Source of the DNA: Uloborus plumipes
Taxonomy: Eukaryota; Arthropoda; Arachnida; Araneae; Uloboridae
DNA length: 64,000 nucleotides
Direction: 5' to 3'
NCBI GenBank assembly: GCA_038373865.1
Contig: JAXGGA010005202.1
Span: forward strand, 16,349 to 80,348
The position numbers and the translations under genes are program-made. Below the pieces are notes generated by a model. It did no database searches and was not told where the DNA came from. It saw only the letters and a program-made list of their open reading frames with translations. Shown one piece after another: positions 44,201 through 56,200 of the stretch. Position 1 is the first letter of the stretch; every line of letters begins with the position of its first letter.

Positions 44201-47200
44201 TGAATTTCGAAAAAAAGTTTTTTTCGATACACCCTAGTGTGCGTATGTGGGTCGCATAACTCAAAAACTATATGCCGTAGAAGCTTCTAGCTTGGTATGT
44301 AGGCTCTGAGGATGGTCTAGTTGTGCACCTCCCCTTGTGGTTGCATTTGAATGTTCCCAAGGGGGTGTTTTACCCCTTTTTTGGGGTAAATCAGTGTTAA
44401 TTTCAATGCAGACTCAAGTGATATGAATTGTCGCGACCACTTGGCGATATGTCGCCAAGCTTTTGGTCGCCGTTTGACGCCAACTTGGCGACATATCGCC
44501 AAGTTGGCGACAAATTTGGCGAAAAAAATATTTTTCGAATTTGGGTTCAACTTGGCGCTATTGGCGATATTTTGCGAAAAATTCACTGAATGATATTAAA
44601 ATCAGCAATATTTAGAAAATTAACCATTGCAAAATATTTTTTGCATTGTTTCGTGGCAGATTAGGGGAGTAAATATTTGAATTGTTACCTTGCTCACTCC
44701 AAGCACTTTTTTTAACACTTAAGGCAACTACTAAGAAATTTACACGTAAAAGGAAGTAGTGTGGGGTCCATACCAGATTTTTTATAATGAAAACTAGAAC
44801 TTTATGCAGATTTTTTTTCCTTCTGCCTAATCATATATTTGTCTCCTCTTCAACAGATTTATGTTTTTTTTTTTGTTTTTTTTTAATGAAAATTCAACAG
44901 TAAATATGAACTAGAACTACTTTTGTCCAGGTTTTTTTTCTGGCTTTAATGCCTCATCCACTGTTGGAGGTCTAAGCAAGTGCACTTCAAAAAGTGCAAT
45001 AAATTGAAGAGAAAAGTTACTCATAAAATATATCATTGCTTCAAAATAAAAATGACTTAAAACAACATACTGATCTTGAAAAATAAAATGCAGCAGATGG
45101 GAGGAATCAAGAAAAATAACTAATTTACACAAAAGCAGGTCTCAATCTCACTGCCATAATATAAACTTACAAAGTATAAACTATACAGCTTGCAGATCAG
45201 CTGACATGAGATGACAGCTGATCCCTTTTTGTGAGCTAGTAAAACACCCATAAAATTAGGGGGATTACAGGCAAATGTCATTTGTACAAATGCAAGTTTA
45301 TTAGGAGCCATTTATGAACACAGATTTTTTTTTTCCTTTTAAGAATAAAAGGGATCAAGCAGTGAACATATGAAGCACTTAAGAAAATAGAACATTTTTA
45401 GGGGGAAAAGAGATTCTTGCAAAACCTTTTGATTGTAAACAGTTCTTTTCATAATTTTAAACATTTTGAGCTCATAATAATAATAAAACAAAGTTGAATC
45501 AAACCTTTTCTGTTTTAAATCATTGGTTCAGAGTTAAATAAACAAAACCAGGTTTTAGTTTGATACTTTATTAGATGAATGAAACAAGTTCAGAGCTGAG
45601 AGAGTGTTTCAGTCTGTCCTTTGCTTAGAAGAACCATTGCTGATCAGATATAGTATTTTACTTGTGTTTTCAACTAGATTGTGTTTTAACAAATGATTTA
45701 GTATGGATGTATCGATATGCAGTATAGGAAAATTAACTGTAAGTGGTCATAAATTAATTTTCACTCATGACATAGGCATAAAGAATATCGATTGTTTAAG
45801 TGAGGATGAAAAAGAATTATTGAGTGCAAGACTTGACTGTGAACTAGATTCAGTTCAAAATATTTGTTTTCATCATGAAAATCTATTCTTGAAGAAGTAT
45901 GAATTGAAACACAAAGTTTGTAGTGATCCATTGAAAAGGCATAAAGTACAAATCAAAAACTCCCTGCGTCCTGTTACATTTCAGCAATCTAAATGTTTAA
46001 CTGAGAAAGGGTTAAAAGTGAAACCAGGGGAAAAATTGTGCCGCAACTGTAGAGAAATCATTTCTAAAATTGATGAAGACTCAATTAGCTGTACAGTAGA
46101 TGACTGTAATTACTTAGAGCAGGAAGATTCCGAATCAACAGAAGAAAGCAGTCTACAAAGAGAAAAAGCCAAAGAAAAGCTTGATAAATCACTAAATGAG
46201 ATGTAATGTTCTCCTTTAAAATTGCATGGATTAGGTGAGACCAGTAAGAGATCTTACGGAAAGAGAAATGAAAAACAGACACATGTAGAAGGAAGGAATA
46301 TAAGAATTATGAGTTCGTATTTATAGAATTTATAATATTTTGGGTAAATTGCTTTGTTATAAATTAGAATTGTGGGAAAATTTCATTTTAATGTTGTCTT
46401 AAATTTTCATTATGTGATATTCAGTTCATTACAAGATAACCATAAATTAAAATTAATACAAAACCACAATATTTTAAATTACTAAAAAAAGTAAAAACTA
46501 CTTTTAATAGCAAAAAAAGATTTTCTGAGGTGAATTAAAACTATAAAAAATGAGCCATTAATTTTCTGGAGCATAAACTGTCATTTTAAGAAAAAGGAAG
46601 ATGTATTTTTGCGTAGCACAGAAGTAAAAGTAATTGAAAAAAAGTCTCACAGTAACTTTTTTTTTTCAAGCATGGGGGGGGGGGGGGGCTAGAAAATAGC
46701 ATAATCAGTGGTTTAGTGTCAAGCTAAACTTTTAATTTTTAAGTTGTTTTCACTACAATCTAGTAATCTGTATGAGTCAATTGTTGTATGCAAGTAATTA
46801 AATTTCATGATATCTTATTTCCAGAATTCCTCCAATTTAAACTATTTCAACTGAAAAAAAAAATCTTTAATTTTAATTTTCAGAGTTTGAGTTGAATATT
46901 CAACATACTTCATGTTTGAATTTGTGTGTTAATTGATGACAATTCTGTTTTTAAAACAGGAGGAAGAGCTTGTTTGTGTAATGTTTTATGTTTTTCTTTT
47001 CTAGAATAAGAGGGGGGAGGGGGGTTGAATCCCTAAAATACCCAAAAAAATTTTCATGGGATAAATTAGAGTACATATCCATGATCATGTAAAAAAAAAA
47101 TTGGAATTTTTAAAGACGACCCTCATGTTAAAATTTAAAATTTTGACAAAGCCTTTTTTTGACAAAAAAAGTTCAAAATTTTCAATTTTGAAATTTTTTT

Positions 47201-50200
47201 AAAAAAAATCATATAGACAAAGACTATTGTAATATTTTTTATTTACATGCTCAAAGTCTTCACAAATTCTGTAAAAAAATTAAAAAAGATTAAACCATTA
47301 GTTACCCAGGTACAATTTTTTTTCATAAACAACATCAGCTCAGTTTATGTGTCTCGAAAATGACAAAAAATGCAAAATCGCAAAATTTCAACAGGCTGTA
47401 AAATTAAAACGCATCAAGATAGAAAGAAAAAAATTTAGGGGGTTGCTTATGACTACAAAGGAAGGAAGTATACCAAGTTTCATCAAAATCCGAGATGGTG
47501 GGTGTTGGGGTGTGGTTGAACTGACATGGAATCACCCAATGACTACATCAAATCAGTATCGAAAAAAATATTCGAAAAATAATTTCGAGAACTTATTGAT
47601 TCAAGTACCTATAAAGAAAAACATGTCAGCTTGCAACGAACGGATGTTGTCGATGTCACTCGTAAAAGAACAAGACCAGACTAACATTCGAAAATCGAAA
47701 CACCAAAATGAAAGGTCATTAGCGTCCTGTGGTTCAAGTAATTTATTGCCCGTTGCTTGAGGCAAAGGGGAAAAGAGAGAGTGACCCCTCGAAGAGGGAA
47801 GAAATGGGCGTGTTCTGGTGGGAGGCGTGATTTTTCTCTGTTTCTCAAGATTTTACTAAAACAACACTTTTGGGAGTGCAAATAATTGGCGAGGGAATTG
47901 TCTTAGAAAGAAACTTGAACTATGCTTTTAAAGACAAATGTCCAAATTTCTCTTCCTTGTTTTCCGATTTTGCGTATTATTTCTCAAACATTGGAAAAAT
48001 GACGTTTAAAAATTAAAAATGTTATAAAAAAATTTCCAAAACGACCACAGAAAAAACAAAAACAAGGAAGGATAATTCTATGTCATCGCTATCGTTTCCA
48101 ACAAACCGCGTGAAAATATTTTAATATTTTCTCGCGTTATGTCGATTCCGAGTTGCAAATTTTCCCGTAGAGAAAGCATTAGCGTCGAAATCCAAGATGG
48201 ACGGTAGCGAGGAGCCTTAACATAATTTTCAGTCTCAGATAATCAAGAGAATATTGATCAGATGCTAGAATGCCGATGTTGATGTATGGGAAAGTAGGCT
48301 CGTTTCGTTCTTGACAAAACTTCTTGTTATGTAATGCAGCTTCAAAACAATAAATCAAAGTTGTGTTTTTCCAAGATTTTTTTGTTTACATACATAAAAA
48401 TCAGCAGAAAAGGTGTCAGAAACATTTTTTGTGCTGTGCATTGTAAATGATTTCGTTGTTGCATTTCAGCTTAATCTTAAATTGCATTTTAAGTCCTAGT
48501 AATTTGAAGCTGGGGCACATCATTTCTTCCTTCTTATGCGGTAAATATTAAAATTAATTACCAAAATTCTGAAGTATCGGGACTGATTTGTACCATTTTT
48601 ACTGAAATGACCGATATATTATTACTATTATTATTAAAAATTATTCTAAACATGTTCACTTTAAAAAATAAATTAATAAACTTACATCTAAATAATTAAC
48701 TTAAAGTTTTACTTAAATTCCAAAAAATAAAATAAACTTTCTAAAGATGCAAATTAACATCTTAAATACAGTCGAGTCTCAATAGGTCATAGTCCTAAGG
48801 GATCGGCTAAAAGCTTAAAGTTATTGATAGTTCGAGTTACAAGCAGTTCCTACCGTCTTTTCAAGAATTTGGGACCAAATGAAAACTTTGAAATAAAGGT
48901 ATATTTGAGTTTATAAAGCTTCGAGTTATCGAGACTCGATTGAATGTTATTGAGGGTCATGCTCAACATATTCTCGAGGAGTTACGGAGCGGCGTGAAAG
49001 ACATGAACAGATTCTAATAGCAGATAAATATCTTTTCTGAAAGGAAAGGATTACAAAAAGAAAGAGCGAAACAAAGTGCAAGATTCAAAATTTCTTTACA
49101 CACATTCAAACTCTCTTTAAAAAAAAAAAGGATGGCTAAGTTGCGACATTCATGGGAACAGATGTTTACATTATCTAGAAGAACACTTTCGCCAATGTTA
49201 GATAACTTATTTATTGTATATTACTTTCAACTAAAATAAAACAATAATAGTGACAAAGTAAAATATATCTAATTAGAACATCACAGGGTGTTAATAGATC
49301 GCAATTTTTGTTAGCAGTACAAAAACTAAAAATAAAAGAATTCAATAAATAAAATAATTTGAGAATTTATATTAAAAGCTACTGCGATTAATTTTTAAGA
49401 ACTGACGATATGATCGTAAGTTTTTTTAAACCTTTTGTCGCACATTAATCCTTGAAGGTTTGTAGCTATTTCTTTCTAAATATTTTAACTAAAATATTTT
49501 TGAAAAGCTGAAGACAATCACACTTTATCTGGAAATTGTGAAAAATCATATATGCAGAATGCTTCCATGTCAGTACAAAGTAGCAGAGCATTTTTTAACA
49601 TAGGGACTAGGCGACACTAATGTCGCCTAGTTAAGAAAATTTGTCGCCTAGATAATGCAAAACAGAGTCACTGAGCGACATTGTAAAATCCAACATTTGA
49701 TCACTCCTAGTTTTCGTAAACTGAATTCTTTCTTTCTCTTTTTTTCCCCTTCCTAAAAGCCTCTACCACTTCTCCTACAGCCTCCAACAAAACCTGTTCC
49801 TTTTTTCTGCCCATTGATGTTGGTAAACATAAAGAGGTGAGGTGACTCCTTCCCATTAAAAACACGTTTCGGATTCTTTTAGCGTGCAATATGATCTCTA
49901 GGAATGAAAGCAGCAAACTTGATCGTGGCCCAAAGCGATGACAGTTTAACTGCCCAGCTATCAGTGTCTGATGTTCTGAGGTGGGGGAGACAGAGCCAAA
50001 ACACTGCCCGTAAAGCCCTTATCACACGATCCAATGTTAAGCTACTCCAACTTGGAGCAATCCTCAATTTAGCAAGAAATGCGTTAGCAAGAATTAGCTT
50101 GCTATTCGTGAACAATGGAATTCGGTTCTAAACTCCAATCATAGCAGTAGAACTGAAAACGCCACAGCTCGAGGGTTTTTGAAAGTTTGGGTTCCTGAAG

Positions 50201-53200
50201 GGGGTCAGGAGTATTTCACTGCTCCGATGATTGATATTTTGCAGTTGCTGAAACATCCACAGAAAGATTTTAAAAAATCAATGTCAACGCTATGTGACAT
50301 TGAATTATCGAAACAAATTGTAATTACGTCACTACAGATGATGGAAAACAGTCCATTAGCTGGAAGGGAGGAGGAGAAATTAATTGATATGCCTTCGACA
50401 AAGAAGATATTGAGGGAAATGATAGAAAAAGGAAAGTATTCAACTGTTTGGTACCAAGAACGCGACAAAGAGAAAGCGTCAGAAATTAAATTATATTGAG
50501 TACCAAGGAGTTTCTTTCACAGAGAGTAACAGATGACCAAGCAGAGATAATCAAAATACTAAAAGAGTTTCTGTATGCCAAAAAGGCTGAAAAAATGATT
50601 GCCGCAGCAAGAGGCTTAGTAGAAAATCTCTTTGGAGCGGACAAAGTAGAAGCTTTTTGGAATGAAGTGATCGACATTTCGTCTCCGCTAATTTGCCTGC
50701 TTCGGACAACTTGTCTGATGATGGAGGCAAACTTTTCTATTTTTTTTAAATTGCTGTTCCTGGAACAGTATTTTGCAAAATAGTGTAATCTTTCATAATA
50801 ACTTGTCCACATAGTGCTGGGCCGGAAAAAACTGTTTCGCGCCATACAGTGTTGAAGAGCTCAAAACAATCTTCTTATTCAAGAGAGGCCCAACAGTCGC
50901 ATGTACATCGCCCTTAATAGCAGTGGAACAGCAAATTTTGACCCCAGACCTGCTGTTGCAGCATTTTTGCAGAAAAAACAGAGGAGGTACAACGAACAGG
51001 GTTCATACTTATTTTTAAAAATGAAAATTAAGGACATTTTAAGGGCTCCCAATTTTTTTTAAGGACTCATAGGAAAATATTTAAACAGCTTTAGGAACAC
51101 AATTTTGCTATAAAACACTTTAAAAATAATGCAACAATGGTTTAACTTTTAAAACTTATTTTGTGTTCAATTTTTTAAACAATATTATTTATTTCAGTTT
51201 CCTTCTCATGGACAATTTTTCTAATTGCATTTGCTTGAATAAATTTCTGAACATCTGTTCTTTTCCCCCTTCATCAGAGATTATTAACAGAAATTTTTAA
51301 GTTTTCAATGTCTATTTTTAACGCACTTGTTCATCTACTTCTTACTATTTTCAAAACAAAAAAAACTCTACAATACACGTGCGTCTCTTCCTCGATCACC
51401 TAGGCATAAATAAAGAAATCAGTAGAGTTCAGTTGTTGGGCGTCTGTTGAAGTTACTGAGATGTATAACAAAGTGGAGTTGTACCGCATGGGTATAACAG
51501 ACGAAAAGAAACCTTGGATAACACTCCCACATCTACCAACATGTCTTCTTAGAAAATCTTACAATTTCTCCTATGAAACTGTACTAAGGCAATATAACCT
51601 ATTCTTTAATTAAAATTAGACATTAAATAAGGTATTGTAATTATATCACTGTCACTTTCAGTAGTTTTCTTTCATTTTAATTACTATTTTAACTTTTTCT
51701 TAGATTATCAATTGAATAAATTCATTTCAGTTATACAATTTTCGCTAAAGTATGTTCTGAATATCAGCATGCTGGAAAGAAAAAAAATATGAATAATAAA
51801 AAATAAATGAAATAAGAGTAGGCTTCACTAGCCATGTCAAAATAACTTCCAGCTGTCAAAAATATTAAAATACTTTCAAGATGAAAAAGGACTGAAATCT
51901 CAACACAGGAAAAAAATTTTTGTTGACTATAGATCAGTTTTTTTTAATGAATTTATTTATTGATTATAAAATTTAAAAAATGATGCAATAAGTTCATTTA
52001 ATATAGCAATATGTCAAAATAACATCCAACCATCAAAAGTATTAAAACACTGACAAGAAGTTAAAGGATGGATATGTGTCAAACAAACAAAGTGATTTTA
52101 CCAGAATCATGGGTAAAATGTAACATGTAGAATGGGGAGGAAAAAAGTTAAAAAATATTAAAATAAATAATTAAATGTGATAACCTAAGGTAGCATATGT
52201 TAATGTTCTCTAAAATTTTCACAAATATTAAAGTATTTGCACGATGCAAAAGGATTGCAGTCTCAATTACATGAACCAGTTTTCTGCGAAGTACGCGCTC
52301 AGTGCTGAAATATGACGACGTTTAGGCTCTCCCTCGCGTTTTAACACATGCATCCATGGATTTTAAAGAAGCCTAATATCTGAAATTTAGTTATGTGAAA
52401 AAAAAAAAAAAAAAAAAAAAAAAAAACACTGGAATAGATGAAAAATCTATAGAAAACGTACGATTTTACACCTTTACAATGCAAAAAAACGTACAAGTTG
52501 GCAGGTATGCTCTCCTGCTTTTAATTCATGGTGAAAAAGAAAGACAAAAAACAGGAAAAATTGCGCGGTTTAAAATTCGGATAGATTTTTTCCCCCATAT
52601 TATGTGAAATTAGTCATGCAAGATTTCATCTTAATTTATGCCGTGAAATCGAAAATAAATGTTTTTAAAACTTTGTAATTGCTCATTCACAATTTATTTT
52701 TAAGTCATTCACAACCATATAGGAAAAAAAAAAAAGAGGATGGGGGTTGCAATTTTTGATGAATTAGATACGTGTATCTCAAGAAATAAATTCCCTAATT
52801 ATTATTGCATTGTCATTAGTTATTCAGGGGTGATTGTTAGTTCATGAAAAAATACCTGAAAGTTTTGAAGAGAAAATGTGTGTGTGTGGGGGGGGGGGGG
52901 CTTTTTAAAAAAAAACCAAGCCCCCTATTATTTAAGCATAGCTAATTTTATAATTATTCATATTTAATAGTAAATTGTCTTTCATAAACAACAAGACACA
53001 TTTCATACATTCGAATAGTTTCAAATAGTTTTTAGTCAAAAAAAAAATAGAATGGCATCTTAACATTTTTGTTCAATGAATATTATTAGTAATTATCGGA
53101 AAATCACCGATAATTCAAAAAATAAAAAAATACTGAAGGTAAGACAAAAGCATAATTACAAATATTTTATTTCCGGTATTTTTGAACATGAAAATACCTG

Positions 53201-56200
53201 AATCGATCATGAAAATACCGGAAACCCTGTAAAATACCGGAACACAATCACCCCTTTCATGATCGATTCTGGTATTTTCATGTTCGAAAATATTTTATTT
53301 CACTGTTCGGAAATAAACTATTTTTAATTATACTTTTGTCTTCCTACCTTCGGTATTTTCTTTATTTTTCGAATTTTCGGTGATTTTCCGATAATTACTA
53401 ATAATATTCATCGAACAAAAATGTTAAGACGCCATTCTATTTTTTTTTCGACTAAAAACTATTTGAAACTATTCGAATGTATGAAATGTGTCTTGTTTGT
53501 TTATGAAAGGCAATTTATTATGAAATATGTATAATTATAATATTAGGTATGCTTAAATAATAGCGGCCTTGGTTTTTTGAACCCCCCCCCCCCCCACACA
53601 CACACATTTTCTCTTCAAAACTTTCGGGTATTTATTCATGAACTAATAATCACCCCTGTGAAAACACCGGAACACAATCACCCCTTTAATAAATTTTAAA
53701 TGTATTAAAATATTTTCCCCAATTTTTCGACAAAATTTCGAATATTTTTGCTGAACTTCCTTAATTTCGACCTCCTACAATGGAAACATGTTTTTTCAGC
53801 ATGCCAAAATAAAGTACATAGTTCGCCGATACTTGCAGGTCATCCTTGAGACTTCAATCCTTGTGCATCCTACAAACCTTTCCATTATTTTGGAAGTTGG
53901 AACTAATTTAATCCTCTACTACTTAAAATCAACTTATTTTAAGCTTCATTTTGATAATGAGTGTATTTTTATTATTTTCTACGCTTGATGCAACATAAAT
54001 TTTTTGATCGCGATAAGAAAGAAAAAAATACAAAAAGCGGAAAATCGCGGATCCGCGGAAGATTTCATCTCTGATAACTGAAACAGTTTTTTAAAAATTA
54101 AGGAAATTTTTCCGAAATTAAGGACTTTTTAAGGACCTTAATTTTGCTTGATAAAAATAAGGGTTTCTTAAGGGTTTTTTAAGGAAGTACGAACCCTGAA
54201 CGAACCTGATCAAGACTTGTATCGGGTCAGAGACTTCATTAAAAAAAATTTTACTGAGGAAAGCACCATCTAAACATCTTGTCCACAAAGGGTTGTTTTT
54301 TGTGTTTTTAATGTTTATGTATTATACTATTGAATTAACCAAGAAAAAAAAATTATGGTATCCCTGAAAGAATTATATGTATTTATTTAGATTACGCATA
54401 AAAAATATTTCCAGCATGCCAACATAAGAGCAAAGCAAAATTATTGAAAAAAGAGAATAATGAAAAGGATATAACATGTAAAATAAATAAACAACAAGCA
54501 AAAGTTTTACTAAACAGTACAAGAGTTACTGAAAATTGCATTCTTTTATAATTGGCCATGAAACTTCAAGAGACTGGGTAAGTATTTGCTCTATTCGTGA
54601 TTATCTATAGTGTTTCTTTTTTATATATAGTACAGTGTTTTTTTAATTTATTTATATTTTTCACAATTCTTTGCACAGTTTTTTTTTTTTTTTTTTTTGT
54701 ACTGTTTGCAAAAAACTACAAGAAAAGAGTAACACATGTACATTTCTTTAACTTATCCAGCCAGAAAAGAAAAAAAAGTTTTATTTTTGTTACATCTTTT
54801 TAGATTGAATATAATTTTACAAATATTGGGTAAAATTTTCCTTTTTTTTTGGAATATTATTTAAAATATTAAAAATATTTTTTTTTTTTTTGTAAAATTT
54901 TATATATATTTTGGGCTTTTCCTCCCCCCCCCCCCCCCCACACACATTTAATGACAGACAACCGCCCGTGTCGCCCAGTAAAAAATCCATAAAAAATGCT
55001 CTGCAAAGTAAGAGGAATAACATATAATTTTTGTTTTAGAAGCAAAAATTGATAAAAAGGAAAGATGAAAAGTAATTACATCATCTAAAAGTTTTATCAA
55101 ACAATGAAATTTTTAACTGGGAGTTTTGTAAAAAAGAAAATATTCAGTTAGGTCCTCACATAGTACCGGATAACCCTCACATCAATTCCGGATATCTCCT
55201 ACATCAATACCGGATACTTTGCCGGATATTCTGCAAAAATCTTCCGGATATCCGTATCCGGGGCGGTCAGCCGGATTGGATATCCGGAAGTACTGGATAC
55301 TTAAAATATCAGCCGCATACCGGATAGTTACCGGATATCCGGTCCATCCCTACTTTAAACCCTAAAAACCCACCCCTTAAATACGGCCTTTTATTTGGAC
55401 TGCAACCCAGGGCCATCATTTCAACTTTTTCCAGGAGGGGGGGGGGGGGGCAAAAGGTCCAAACACAATGCAATTTTATCGGGAAACATTAAAAACCACG
55501 CCCACTTATATGTAAATACATTGATTTCTCACAGCCAGGGGGCAGCGGGGCAATTGACCCCCCCCCTGCCCCCCCCCCTAAATGGCGGGCCTGGTTGAAA
55601 CTGAACTTTGATGAAACTTTTATTTTATTTTACTTATTTTAACCTTTTGGATCCGGGCTTTGGGGGATTGTCGAGAGAATAGGGTAGTTTTCGATTTTTC
55701 AATTTTATTTTTATATGATAGAGTAACATGTGTGAACATCATCGGTGAAAAAATTTTTGCGATACGATAAGTAGTTTTTTTTAAAATAATTTTTAAAGTT
55801 CAAGAAAATGTGACGTCACTCGGCTGCGGAAGAAACGTCATCGGTACTTCCGCCGCGCCTCAGCCGACCGGGAGAAGCGAGGGAAACGCTTGGCTACGTT
55901 GAAGACGCATTTGAAGAGTATTAACTCCTCGTGATTTTGGAAGATTTAAATCGCTCGTCCTCTCGAAAATAGGCAAAAACCATCATTGATGTCACTTGAG
56001 GGAGATTGTTGGACTGGAGGGAGACTGTTTCCTGTCTCCATCATGCATCAAAAGGATTATTAAATATCTAAAAATTAAAAATAACTACGCGCTCAAAATG
56101 TCCGTAGCGATAACACGGGACCGTCGCGTAGAGCTGAGGATTGAGGCCGAGTGACGTAACTCGTGACGTATCAAAAAAGCGCGCTTTTGCGCGTCGGATT

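Larger units (their letters stand above)
41608..44757. mobile_element. ACTTCCTTTTACGT-ended repeat, interrupted
   Basis: ACTTCCTTTTACGT at 41608-41621 is the inverse of 44744-44757. Left-side features: AAAGGAAGTATTGTGATCGCG, CTCACCCCCGAATGAAAATT, CTCGTGACGTCTGTATGTACG. Right-side features: GTGTGCGTATGTGGGTCGCA, TAGAAGCTTCTAGC, and the GGCGA palindromes. I associate this repeat with spiders. It is split at about 41840/44236 by the fold-back element. Left and right halves together are about 0.75 kb. Confidence 0.65.
40491..47536. mobile_element. 7-kb element with ~1-kb terminal inverted repeats
   Basis: The left arm (about 40491-41465) and right arm (about 46572-47536) are inverse copies, from TCATTCCACATCAAATCAACC / TGATTCCATGTCAGTTCAACC at the outside through TCTCGGATTTTGATGAAACT, TGATCATGGATATGTACTCT and a CCCCCCTC tract to CTTTTACTTCTGTGC. 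Between them lie a nested repeat (41608-44757) and an N-terminal transposase fragment (45703-46326). Target duplication not resolved. Confidence 0.8.
33614..48216. mobile_element. putative 14.6-kb TTAA-flanked composite insertion
   Basis: TTAA lies at 33610-33613 and 48217-48220. The left end GGCGCCTCGATACC and the inverted right end GGCTCCTCGCTACC match at 12 of 14 bases. The outer flanks are the two halves of the repeat that is intact at 26030-26763. This fits a single insertion at TTAA, piggyBac-like in target. No piggyBac transposase was seen; the interior is a stack of other elements. Two separate insertions with later loss of the middle are an alternative. Confidence 0.55.

Noticed and set aside
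47347..47760. 137-codon plus-strand ORF
   Set aside because: It lies mainly in the right arm of the 1-kb inverted repeat; the left arm does not keep the frame open, so it is a chance ORF.
33614..48216. Maverick/Polinton (virus-like large transposon)
   Set aside because: Size would fit, but no DNA polymerase B, integrase, ATPase or capsid-like ORF is visible and the flanks are TTAA rather than a 6-bp duplication.
50486..50845. Minus-strand 119-codon ORF
   Set aside because: Antisense to the plus-strand ORFs, which show better coding character and an interrupted-frame continuation.
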